This document shows positions 31,620 to 38,803 of a DNA stretch of 38,803 nt, piece by piece. The position numbers and the translations under genes are program-made. This DNA comes from Lachnospiraceae bacterium (GTDB lineage Bacteria; Bacillota; Clostridia; Lachnospirales; Lachnospiraceae): NCBI GenBank assembly GCA_003507655.1, contig DNUZ01000006.1, positions 1 through 38,803 on the forward strand, read 5' to 3'. Position 1 is the stretch's first letter; the number at the start of each line of letters is the position of its first letter. Below the pieces are notes generated by a model. That model ran no database searches and was not told where the DNA came from. It was given only the letters and a program-made list of their open reading frames with translations.

Positions 31620-32498
31620 ATGCAGCCAATCCAGCAGGCCTTTGAGCCGGTTTCCATATGCTTTGCAAGTGATGACAACTATGCACCCTATCTGAAAGTT
31701 GCCATTTATTCCCTGTTATGTAACCGTAACAGGGAGCGAAGCTATGATATTATCATTTTACATAAGAGAATTTCAAAAGAACATCAGGGAGAGATATTAG
31801 GATTAGTGGATGGAAAATCCGGTGTGTCCATCCGTTTTGTTAATGTGGTCGAAGCAGACCGTGAATTGCAGTCAGACGTTGGGTGTTATTATGCCGTAGA
31901 GACGAATTATCGTCTGTTGCTTTTTTCAAAGCTGTTTCAAAACTACAGGCGGATGCTGTATTTAGACTGTGACATTATTGTAACAGGAGATGTAGGAGAG
32001 TTATTTGATGTGGATTTGGAAGGAAAATCTGCAGCAGGCGTGGAAGATGTGGGATTTCGCTGGCTTGCCTATACCAAAAGAGCGATTTTTTTAGATCATA
32101 AACCATATAATGTCCTGAATTATTGTACGGATGTGTTGGGGATGAAGGACCCGGGCAGCTATGTCAATGCGGGGGTGCTGTTGCTTGATTTAGAAAAATG
32201 CAGACAAAAAGTTTCTTTTCGGGACGTTGTAGAGACATTGCACAGCAGGAATTTTTTCTATAACGATCAGGATGTATTAAATATTCTGTTAGAAGGAAAC
32301 ATCAAACAGGTGGACTGCAAGTGGAATTATATGAATAATATTGCATTTTATTTAGAATGTGACCGGAAGGAATTCCGTGAGCTGTATCTGGATCTATACA
32401 GGGAGGATTACCGTATCATCCATTATATCAGTGCTAAAAAGCCGTGGAATGGAGAAGTACCGATGGGAGAAGTCTGGCAGAAATATGCGGATGAATGA
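31620..32498 (+). CDS. Glycosyltransferase family 8 protein
   Basis: A 292-aa GT-A fold retaining glycosyltransferase, related to LgtC/GspA-type enzymes that add galactose or glucose from UDP-sugars. Features: N-terminal ICFASDDNYAPYLKVAIYSLL, the metal-binding D-x-D in YLDCDIIVTGDVGELF, the YVNAGVLLLDLEKCR segment, and FFYNDQDVLNILLEG; the C-terminal region has IIHYISAKKPW. No signal or membrane segment. ATG at 31620 is favoured by GAGGA about seven bases upstream; ATG at 31602 (six codons earlier) has no ribosome site. Acceptor and pathway unknown. Confidence 0.88.
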   Translation: MQPIQQAFEPVSICFASDDNYAPYLKVAIYSLLCNRNRERSYDIIILHKRISKEHQGEILGLVDGKSGVSIRFVNVVEADRELQSDVGCYYAVETNYRLLLFSKLFQNYRRMLYLDCDIIVTGDVGELFDVDLEGKSAAGVEDVGFRWLAYTKRAIFLDHKPYNVLNYCTDVLGMKDPGSYVNAGVLLLDLEKCRQKVSFRDVVETLHSRNFFYNDQDVLNILLEGNIKQVDCKWNYMNNIAFYLECDRKEFRELYLDLYREDYRIIHYISAKKPWNGEVPMGEVWQKYADE

Positions 32499-32604
32499 AA
32501 GGGTTAAGTCGAAATTCGTTAAATCTTGTGCATCTTTGTGAGTAGACAACCTCTCTATTAAATGATAAAATAGTCGCAGAATGTAAATTCGGGAGGAGTC
32601 TGTG

Positions 32605-33228
32605 ATGCGGCTTTTTAGACAGAAAAAACAGCAGATAAGCCGTAAGAGAGAAATACGGAACGAGAGTAAGGAGAAGAACATGGACGATTTTTTGTTAAAA
32701 CAGATTGATGAATTTAGAGATAAGGCACAGCAGTTGCAGGATTTGATTAATACAAAAGAAACCAAAGTCAGAGAGTTACAGTTGTTAGTAGATGAACGTG
32801 AGAGTAAGGCAACAAAGCTTCAGATGGAGTTGGATGAGCGCCAGAGAGAAGCCGATTCTTTAGTTGGTAACGTAGAAGAACAGGTTGATAAACTGATCAA
32901 AAAAATCGAAGTACAGCAAAACGACAATACAGAGGACATCAAGAATGCATTGGATGGAATGTCTCAGGACTTTGGTCAGATGACAAAAGAGCTGACCGGA
33001 GCACAGCAGGAGATTTCTGAGAAGATACATACGGAAAATGTAAAATGTTACCGCAATATACAGGGCTTAATGCAGGAATTTGCGGAGAAGATGGAAAAAG
33101 TAGATTTAGCGGATGAGAGCATGAAATCCATCAAGCATTTCTTCGGATGGACGATTGGACTTTTAGTATGTAATCTTGCAGCACTTGCAGGAGTGATTCT
33201 GTATTTTGCAGGAGTATTTTCTTTTTAG
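32605..33228 (+). CDS. Tail-anchored coiled-coil protein
   Basis: A 207-aa protein: basic N-terminus, a long heptad-like helix (about residues 30-110, with ELQLLVDERESKATKLQMELDERQ), a second helical stretch, and a single C-terminal membrane segment (about residues 182-204), so the bulk is probably cytosolic. Two starts each have a ribosome site: ATG 32605 (GGAGGAG, 32592-32598) and ATG 32680 (AAGGAGA, 32668-32674; start MDDFLLKQID). The shorter form lacks the Arg/Lys-rich N-terminus. It has an extended -10 (TGATAAAAT) near 32563. The pyrophosphatase gene follows after 19 bases. No family recognised. Confidence 0.7.
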   Translation: MRLFRQKKQQISRKREIRNESKEKNMDDFLLKQIDEFRDKAQQLQDLINTKETKVRELQLLVDERESKATKLQMELDERQREADSLVGNVEEQVDKLIKKIEVQQNDNTEDIKNALDGMSQDFGQMTKELTGAQQEISEKIHTENVKCYRNIQGLMQEFAEKMEKVDLADESMKSIKHFFGWTIGLLVCNLAALAGVILYFAGVFSF

Positions 33229-33247
33229 TTTTTAGAAGAGAGATCAG

Positions 33248-34924
33248 GTGAGGTTAGAATTGGATTATCAACAGGAAAATAATGTATGGGTTATCGGACA
33301 TAAGAATCCGGATACGGATTCGATCTGTGCGGCAATCTGTTATGCAAATTTGAAAAACCGTCTTCAGGACGGTTTTCATTACATTCCCAAAAGGGCAGGG
33401 AGTATCAATGAGGAGACAAAGTATGTGCTGCAGCATTTTGGCGTAGAGCCGCCGGAGTATGCAGAAGATGCGGGTGCACAGGTAAAGGATATTGCATTTC
33501 GCAGAACTGCCGGTGTCAGCGGACATATTTCCTTAAAAAAAGCATGGGAACTGATGAAAACAGAAAATGTGATGACACTTGCCGTTACCAGTGCTTCAGA
33601 CAAGTTAGAGGGACTGATCATTACCGGTGATATTGCAGAGTCCTATATGGATGTCTATGACAACCATATCTTATCCCGTGCAAGAACCCAGTATAAAAAT
33701 ATCGTAGAGACTTTGAATGGCACGCTTTTAGCCGGAAATGAGCATGCCTATTTTTTGCGTGGAAAAGTAGTGGTAGCAACCGGAAGCCGGGATGTGATAG
33801 AAGAGTGCATCGAAAGTGATGATCTTGTCATTGTAGGTGACCGGGATGAAACCCATATCTGTGCATTAGAGGAAAATGCAAGCTGTATGGTTGTGACCGG
33901 TGGGACACAGGTGTCTACACAGGTACTTGAGATGGCAAACCGGAGAGATTGTGTCGTGATCATCACGCCATACGATACCTTTACGGCAGCACGTCTGATC
34001 AATCAGAGCATGCCGATCAAATATTTTATGAAAAAAGAAAATTTTGTTACGTTTGATATTGACGATTATGTCGATGAAGTGCGGGAAGTGATGTCGAAAA
34101 AACGACATCGTGATTTTCCGGTATTAGATGACCAGAGAAGATATTTAGGAATGGTTTCGAGACGTAACCTTTTGAATATGCACAAGAAAAAACTGATCTT
34201 AGTGGATCACAATGAGAAGTCACAGGCAATTGACGGAATCGAGGGAGCTGAAATCTTAGAAATCATTGATCATCACAGATTAGGAAGTCTTGAAACCATG
34301 TCGCCGGTATTTTTCCGGAATCAGCCGTTAGGCTGCACATCCACGATCGTCTATCAGATGTATTGTGAGTCAGGAATTGAAATCGAAGAAAAAATTGCAG
34401 GACTTTTATTATCCGCAATTCTTTCAGACACTCTGATGTTCCGTTCCCCAACCTGTACGAAGGCGGACCATGAGGCAGCGAGAGCTTTAGCCGCGATTGC
34501 AAAAGTAGATATTGTGGATTTGGCAGACAGAATGTTCCGTGCGGGCTGCGACTTTGCATCCAAGACAGTGGATGAGATTTTTTATCAGGACTTTAAGACC
34601 TTCCATGCAGGCGATACTGCATTTGGTGTGGCGCAGATCAGTGCAGTCAGCAGAGAGGAACTGAGCGGCATCAAAGAGAAGATACATGATTATATGAATC
34701 AGGTGATGTCCGATAAAAAAGTGGATATGGTTTTCGTTATGCTGACAGATATTTTGAATGAATCGACAGAACTGTTGTGCTGTGGCAAGGATGCAGTGGA
34801 ATTAGCGACCGGTGCTTATCATTTGCCGGCAGATGACTACAGCCTGATGTTACCGGGTGTGGTTTCAAGAAAGAAACAGTTGATCCCAAGTCTGATCACG
34901 GCAATGCAGCAGGAAGATCAGTAA
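33248..34924 (+). CDS. Manganese-dependent inorganic pyrophosphatase with CBS and DRTGG domains
   Basis: A 558-aa family II (DHH) pyrophosphatase. Metal ligands are in GHKNPDTDS (about residue 16-24), LVDHNE and EIIDHHRLG; the DHHA2 part forms the C-terminus. Between the first DHH segments is a regulatory insert, CBS1 - DRTGG - CBS2 (about residues 70-305), which in this class binds adenine nucleotides and adjusts activity to energy state. The GTG at 33248 is the longest start; a TTG at 33260 has the better-placed AGGTGAGG site. It hydrolyses PPi in the cytosol. Probably co-transcribed with the coiled-coil gene. Confidence 0.9.
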   Translation: MRLELDYQQENNVWVIGHKNPDTDSICAAICYANLKNRLQDGFHYIPKRAGSINEETKYVLQHFGVEPPEYAEDAGAQVKDIAFRRTAGVSGHISLKKAWELMKTENVMTLAVTSASDKLEGLIITGDIAESYMDVYDNHILSRARTQYKNIVETLNGTLLAGNEHAYFLRGKVVVATGSRDVIEECIESDDLVIVGDRDETHICALEENASCMVVTGGTQVSTQVLEMANRRDCVVIITPYDTFTAARLINQSMPIKYFMKKENFVTFDIDDYVDEVREVMSKKRHRDFPVLDDQRRYLGMVSRRNLLNMHKKKLILVDHNEKSQAIDGIEGAEILEIIDHHRLGSLETMSPVFFRNQPLGCTSTIVYQMYCESGIEIEEKIAGLLLSAILSDTLMFRSPTCTKADHEAARALAAIAKVDIVDLADRMFRAGCDFASKTVDEIFYQDFKTFHAGDTAFGVAQISAVSREELSGIKEKIHDYMNQVMSDKKVDMVFVMLTDILNESTELLCCGKDAVELATGAYHLPADDYSLMLPGVVSRKKQLIPSLITAMQQEDQ

Positions 34925-34966
34925 GCGGAATAATATACGAAAGTATGGAAGGCAAGGAGAGTTAAG

Positions 34967-35551
34967 ATGGGAAAACAGGTCTGGAAACCGGGAAATATGC
35001 TTTATCCTCTTCCGGTAGTCATGGTCAGTGTGCGTGACAGGGACGGACAGGACAATATCATTACCGTGGCATGGGCCGGAACGGTCTGCACCAATCCGCC
35101 AATGGTATCCATTTCCGTGCGTCCGGAGCGTCATTCCTACCGAATGATAAAGGAAAGCGGAGAATTTGTGATCAATCTGGTAACGGAGCAGTTAGTAAAG
35201 GCTGCTGATTATTGCGGTGTCCGTTCCGGAAGAGATGTAGATAAATTTAAGGAAATGCGTTTAGAAAAAGCGGAGGCAGAAAAAATTCATGCACCAATGA
35301 TCTTAAACAGTCCGGTCAATATCGAATGTAAGGTGACAGAGTGCAAAGAATTAGGTTCTCATCATATGTTCTTTGCCACCGTAGAGGCAGTTCACATAGA
35401 TGAGGATTATCTGAATGAAAAAGGAAAGTTCTGTTTGAATGATACAGGACTGGTCACCTATTCCCACGGAGAATATTTTTTACTGGGAAAAAAGGTGGGA
35501 AGTTTCGGGTATTCAGTTCAAAAGAAAAAGAAGAAGAAAAGAAAAAAGTAA
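34967..35551 (+). CDS. Flavin reductase-like, FMN-binding split-barrel protein
   Basis: A 194-aa protein of the flavin reductase (FlaRed) family, with PLPVVMVSVRDRDGQDNIITVAWAGTVCTNPPMVSISVRPERHSY at the N-terminus as FMN-binding region and GVRSGRDVDKF in the middle. It probably binds FMN and transfers electrons, cytosolic; the redox partner is unknown. The last eleven residues are almost all Lys/Arg (VQKKKKKKRKK). The DNA coding this tail makes a T-rich tract on the opposite strand, just where the convergent DUF4364 gene ends. AAGGAGAG ribosome site. Confidence 0.87.
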   Translation: MGKQVWKPGNMLYPLPVVMVSVRDRDGQDNIITVAWAGTVCTNPPMVSISVRPERHSYRMIKESGEFVINLVTEQLVKAADYCGVRSGRDVDKFKEMRLEKAEAEKIHAPMILNSPVNIECKVTECKELGSHHMFFATVEAVHIDEDYLNEKGKFCLNDTGLVTYSHGEYFLLGKKVGSFGYSVQKKKKKKRKK

Positions 35552-35552
35552 A

Positions 35553-36068
35553 TTATTTTACTAACATATCCATCAGGCAGGCATAGACCTCCGGGGACTG
35601 TTCCTGCCAGTTTTTGCAGACGGCTTCTGCCATTTCGGTATTTTTGACTGTTAAAGTCAGATCAATGACCGGAATATTTTTTTGTCTGAGCTGGCAATGT
35701 ACCGCATAGTTATGCTGCGGAGTGCGGTAGTAATCGGCACTGATGTCGGCTTCTTTTTTCATTTCGATCTGATTCTGGGAAAAATACTCGCAGATATCCT
35801 GACGGATCGCTTCTGAAATTTTATCCTCAAAGAAATCCAAGGTTTCACGTCCGGATGCAGTGATCCGGTAATTGGTGTTATTGTGTGTGGATTCGGCAAC
35901 GATCAGCTCCGAATCTAACAGGTCATTTAATACCTGCTGTATCGTAAAGTAGGTGGTGTATTCCTTATCTAAAAAGAAATTGGAAATCTTAGTGTTCCCA
36001 AGTGGGAAGTCTACCTGGGAGAGCATATATAAAATAATTAATTTGTAAATCGTAATTGGTTCAGCCAT
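35553..36068 (-). CDS. DUF4364 family protein
   Basis: A 171-aa protein of the DUF4364 family: N-terminal winged-helix-like part (about residues 1-75, LIILYMLSQVDFPLGNTKISNFFLDKEYTTYFTIQQVLNDLLDSELI), then a mixed alpha/beta C-terminal half with LRQKNIPVIDLTLTVKN. It looks like a DNA-binding or regulatory protein; function unknown. It is second on the minus strand behind the radical SAM gene, 29 bases apart. Its stop is separated by one base from that of the convergent flavin-reductase-like gene. Confidence 0.85.
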   Translation of the reverse strand: MAEPITIYKLIILYMLSQVDFPLGNTKISNFFLDKEYTTYFTIQQVLNDLLDSELIVAESTHNNTNYRITASGRETLDFFEDKISEAIRQDICEYFSQNQIEMKKEADISADYYRTPQHNYAVHCQLRQKNIPVIDLTLTVKNTEMAEAVCKNWQEQSPEVYACLMDMLVK

Positions 36069-36097
36069 ATCTTATCTCTATCCTTATTTATATAATT

Positions 36098-37030
36098 TTA
36101 TCTGTTTTCAGCCAGTCGTCCCTGAAAGGTATCGCGTTCTTTCAGACGGCGGTGAATGGTATTTAAAACGCATCTTTTTTTCGTACTCCATAGCGGAGCG
36201 ATCAGTAAATCTTTTGGCCCGTCACCGGTCAGCCGGTGTATTACAATATCCTGCGAAAGATATTCTAAGCAGTCGATCACAAGTTCCACATATTCTTCCA
36301 TAGAAAAGACAGGAAAACCGGTATTCTGGTAATAGTCTGCTAAATCTGTCCCTTTTAAAACGTGCAAAAGTTGTAATTTCACACCGGACACAGGAAGTTT
36401 GGAGATCGCTTTTACGGATTCTAAGATCATAGCCCGGTCTTCACCCGGAAGCCCTAAGATCAGGTGGGTGATGACGGGGATGTGAAGCTGATGCAGTTTT
36501 TCCACAGCGTCAGTAAAACATTTATAATCATAACCACGCCGGATAAATGCTGCGGTCTTAGGATGGATTGTCTGCAAACCGAGTTCGATCCAGACGGGTT
36601 TTATCTGATTCAGTTCATCTAAAAGTTCTAATACATCGTCATTCAGACAATCCGGTCTTGTGGCGATCGAAAGTGCCACAATGTCAGGATGCATCAAAGC
36701 CTCCGTAAAGATTTTTCTTAAATAAGAGACCGGTGCATAGGTGTTGGTATATGCCTGAAAATAGGCAATGAAACGTTTACACGGAAATTTTCCTAAAAGC
36801 TGCTGTTTTCCATATGCGATCTGTTCCGTAATGGAAAGACTGACCGGAGCTGCAAAGTCCCCGGAGCCGCCCGCAGAGCAGAAAATACAGCCGCGTGTGT
36901 CCAGACTGCCATCACGGTTAGGGCAGGTCATGCCGCCGTTTAAGGAAATCCGGTAGATTTTTTCACCAAAAGTATTTTTTAAATAGTAATCAAAAGAATA
37001 ATAACGTTTTTCATTCCAAAATTTTTGCAT
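36098..37030 (-). CDS. Radical SAM protein, TIGR01212 (YhcC-like) family
   Basis: A 310-aa radical SAM protein. The cluster cysteines lie in CPNRDGSLDTRGCIFCS (C36, C48, C51), and the SAM barrel includes SIATRPDCL, WIELGLQT and HLILGLPGE. The family start W-N-E-K-R-Y-Y-S-F-D-Y-Y-L-K-N-T-F-G is at the N-terminus, so the ATG at 37030 must be near the true start. The substrate is unknown, although the family resembles Elp3-like and tRNA/nucleoside-modifying enzymes. The promoter places the transcription start only a few bases before the ATG, with no ribosome site, implying a leaderless mRNA. Confidence 0.9.
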   Translation of the reverse strand: MQKFWNEKRYYSFDYYLKNTFGEKIYRISLNGGMTCPNRDGSLDTRGCIFCSAGGSGDFAAPVSLSITEQIAYGKQQLLGKFPCKRFIAYFQAYTNTYAPVSYLRKIFTEALMHPDIVALSIATRPDCLNDDVLELLDELNQIKPVWIELGLQTIHPKTAAFIRRGYDYKCFTDAVEKLHQLHIPVITHLILGLPGEDRAMILESVKAISKLPVSGVKLQLLHVLKGTDLADYYQNTGFPVFSMEEYVELVIDCLEYLSQDIVIHRLTGDGPKDLLIAPLWSTKKRCVLNTIHRRLKERDTFQGRLAENR

Positions 37031-37039
37031 GATGATGTT

Positions 37040-37068
37040 ATCATAGCATTATTGGGTAAGATTTTCAA
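37040..37068 (-). promoter_or_regulatory. Promoter of the radical SAM gene
   Basis: On the minus strand TTGAAA (37068-37063) and TATGAT (37045-37040) are exactly 17 bp apart. The predicted start near 37033 is about three bases before the start codon. Confidence 0.65.
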
Positions 37069-37087
37069 GGTGAGTACAACAGGGGGT

Positions 37088-37115
37088 TTTACTTTTGGAA
37101 AAATTAGTGTATAAT
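37088..37115 (+). promoter_or_regulatory. Promoter of rho
   Basis: A perfect TATAAT (37110-37115) has TTTACT (37088-37093) 16 bp upstream. The leader is about 55 bases. Confidence 0.6.
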
Positions 37116-37177
37116 GGCGTTATCACAAATCATTGTGCCATTTCGGCATTGATCCCTATAGATTAAGGAGAAAAAGC

Positions 37178-38614
37178 ATGAGAGAAAAATATGAGAGTCT
37201 GTCAGTGGCTGTATTGCGTGATTTAGCGAAGTCCAGAGGTATTGCTAAAGTATCGACAATGAAAAAAGCAGAGTTGATCGAGGCCATGGTAGCAGAAGAT
37301 GAAAAGGCTCAGCCGGCATCCGAAGATGCAAAAAATATAGATGAGAAAAAGAAAGAAATTACAGAAGAAAAAAATGAGAGCAGACAGCACAGATATCCGC
37401 GTCAGCAGAATGGACAGTATCATGAGAACCGCAAAAATGACGGACGTGATCACAATTTGCAGAACGAAGTGGATATGTCCTTAGACAGTGGGATTACCAC
37501 CGAGGGAATCTTAGAGGTTATGCCGGATGGATATGGATTTATCCGTTGTGAGAATTATCTGCCGGGAGATGGAGATGTCTATGTTTCTCCAACGCAGATC
37601 CGCAGATTTAATTTAAAGACCGGAGATATCGTCTGTGGCAATACAAGAATTAAGACGCAGGGAGAAAAATTTTCTGCCTTATTATATGTGCGTTCCGTCA
37701 ATGGGTATCATCCGTCCGAAGCACAGAAGAGAACCGGTTTTGAAAATCTGACACCGATCTTTCCAAATGAAAGGATCCGTTTAGAGTACGGCAGAGGTGT
37801 CAACATGGCAATGCGTATTGTCGATCTGGTATCCCCGATCGGTAAAGGACAAAGAGGTATGATCGTGTCTCCGCCAAAAGCAGGTAAGACAACACTGTTA
37901 AAAGCGGTTGCAAAATCCATTGTCCACAGCAATCCGAATATGCATGTGATCATCCTGCTGATCGATGAACGTCCGGAAGAGGTTACCGATATCAAGGAGG
38001 CAATTCAGGGTGAAAATGTGGAAGTTATCTACTCTACCTTTGATGAGCTTCCGGAGCATCATAAGAGAGTATCGGAGATGGTAGTAGAACGTGCCAAAAG
38101 ACTGGTAGAGCATCATCAGGATGTTACGATCTTATTAGATTCCATTACAAGATTAGCAAGAGCTTATAACTTAGTCGTACCACCAAGCGGAAGAACATTA
38201 TCCGGTGGACTTGATCCGGCAGCACTGCATATGCCAAAACGTTTCTTTGGTGCGGCGCGAAATATGAGAGAGGGTGGAAGCCTGACGATCTTAGCGACAG
38301 CACTGGTAGATACGGGCAGCAAGATGGATGATGTTATTTACGAGGAATTTAAAGGTACCGGTAATATGGAACTTGTCTTAGACCGTAAACTGTCAGAAAA
38401 ACGTGTATTCCCGGCAATTGATATTGTAAAATCAGGAACAAGAAGAGAAGATCTGCTGTTAGATAAAGAAGAATTAGAAGCGGTTGGTATCATGCGAAAA
38501 GCAATTAACGGTATGCGTACGGATGAGGCAGTGGAAAATATCCTGAATATGTTTGCGAGAACAAGAGACAACCAGGAATTTATCCATATGGTGAAAAAGA
38601 ACCGGATCCTGTAA
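37178..38614 (+). CDS. rho: Transcription termination factor Rho
   Basis: A 478-aa RNA-dependent ATPase/helicase. Domains: SAP-like Rho_N (residues 1-45, [30 protein letters not shown]), a hydrophilic insertion rich in Lys, Glu, Asn, Gln and Arg (about 47-110), the cold-shock RNA-binding fold ([16 protein letters not shown], about 113-185), then the hexameric ATPase with Walker A PPKAGKTT, Walker [18 protein letters not shown] and the R-loop [23 protein letters not shown]. Start 37178 follows AAGGAG; a longer frame from 37133 has no site. It is followed by rpmE, an order common in Clostridia. Confidence 0.97.
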   Translation: MREKYESLSVAVLRDLAKSRGIAKVSTMKKAELIEAMVAEDEKAQPASEDAKNIDEKKKEITEEKNESRQHRYPRQQNGQYHENRKNDGRDHNLQNEVDMSLDSGITTEGILEVMPDGYGFIRCENYLPGDGDVYVSPTQIRRFNLKTGDIVCGNTRIKTQGEKFSALLYVRSVNGYHPSEAQKRTGFENLTPIFPNERIRLEYGRGVNMAMRIVDLVSPIGKGQRGMIVSPPKAGKTTLLKAVAKSIVHSNPNMHVIILLIDERPEEVTDIKEAIQGENVEVIYSTFDELPEHHKRVSEMVVERAKRLVEHHQDVTILLDSITRLARAYNLVVPPSGRTLSGGLDPAALHMPKRFFGAARNMREGGSLTILATALVDTGSKMDDVIYEEFKGTGNMELVLDRKLSEKRVFPAIDIVKSGTRREDLLLDKEELEAVGIMRKAINGMRTDEAVENILNMFARTRDNQEFIHMVKKNRIL

Positions 38615-38663
38615 AAAGATACAAAAAAAGTGCAGGAAACCGTAAGAATTTTCGGAACAGGAC

Positions 38664-38692
38664 TTGCATAACGATTATACTTATGGTACAAT
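38664..38692 (+). promoter_or_regulatory. Promoter of rpmE
   Basis: TTGCAT (38664-38669) and TACAAT (38687-38692) are 17 bp apart. The leader of about 85 bases contains a perfect 8-bp inverted repeat TATAGTTT-GT-AAACTATA (38715-38732), which could be an operator or part of a ribosomal-protein leader. Confidence 0.6.
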
Positions 38693-38784
38693 TAATAAGC
38701 TGTTTATCGGGATGTATAGTTTGTAAACTATAAAACAGAATAAAGTGAAATAAATGATATAAAATGATTGATGAGGTGAAAGAC

Positions 38785-38803
38785 ATGAGAGAAGGAATCC
38801 ATC
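38785..38803 (+). CDS. rpmE: 50S ribosomal protein L31 (5' end only)
   Basis: Only the first six codons and one base are inside the window: ATG at 38785 after GAGGTG, reading MREGIH. This is the usual beginning of L31, and rpmE is often next to rho in Firmicutes. The rest lies beyond the window, so zinc-type cysteines cannot be checked. Confidence 0.75.

Noticed and set aside
38715..38732. Palindrome before rpmE as a terminator
   Set aside because: It is AT-only apart from two pairs, has a 2-nt loop and no T-run; more likely an operator or leader element, and too weak to list separately.

Overview
The window looks like chromosomal DNA of a low-GC, anaerobic gut Firmicute of the Lachnospiraceae (Roseburia/Agathobacter-like). 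Evidence: pyruvate:ferredoxin oxidoreductase, duplicated feoA plus feoB with a small Cys-rich partner, DUF3793-flavodoxin and DUF4364 genes, a YkpA-type ABC-F protein, a CBS-containing family II pyrophosphatase, strong AGGAGG ribosome sites, a T-box leader, and chemotaxis/flagellar-type genes (cheV, a FliD-like protein). This assignment rests on recognised protein families, not on a database search.

Layout. 1-370: mostly noncoding, with two minus-strand hairpins. 371-2785: a 32-aa membrane peptide coupled to an esterase, then a MATE transporter. 2803-8196: an iron block. A DtxR-family repressor is divergent from feoA-feoA, feoB, a FeoB-associated Cys-rich peptide and an unusual Fur-like regulator; then come DUF3793, flavodoxin and DUF2325. 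The same GTTAG-N6-CTAAC operator precedes feoAA, feoB and DUF3793. 8217-10734: a T-box leader, a second structured leader element, and leuA fused in frame to an AraC-type DNA-binding domain. 10828-15730: hypothetical membrane proteins, an OmpR/EnvZ-type two-component system and a lipoprotein. 15842-20574: cheV, then a tightly coupled run of a large acidic membrane protein, hisH, hisF and ung. 20682-21404: FliD-like protein. 21432-25161: TPP riboswitch and thiSFGH-tenI, the thiazole branch of thiamine synthesis. 25196-25411: a 216-bp imperfect palindrome between convergent tenI and the ABC-F gene; one arm is related to the leuA leader element. 27360-30899: pyruvate:ferredoxin oxidoreductase. 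30960-31600: decayed Rpn-nuclease fragment and short repeats. 31620-38614: GT8 glycosyltransferase, a tail-anchored coiled-coil protein, CBS pyrophosphatase, a flavin-reductase-like protein, DUF4364 and radical-SAM genes on the minus strand, and rho. The window ends seven codons into rpmE (L31).

How the parts work together. The feo block, DUF3793-flavodoxin and the regulators read as one iron-limitation response: ferrous uptake plus replacement of ferredoxin by flavodoxin. The pyruvate oxidoreductase farther along is the main ferredoxin/flavodoxin-reducing enzyme. The leuA gene combines tRNA sensing in its leader, a probable leucine-binding allosteric domain and a DNA-binding domain in one transcript. 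The thi operon is controlled by TPP and makes only the thiazole half, so the pyrimidine half and coupling enzymes must lie elsewhere or be absent.

The best candidates for something undescribed are the LeuA-AraC fusion, the dispersed structured element shared by the leuA leader and the 25.2-25.4 kb palindrome, and the shared iron operator together with the Fur-like protein that lacks the usual metal-binding region.
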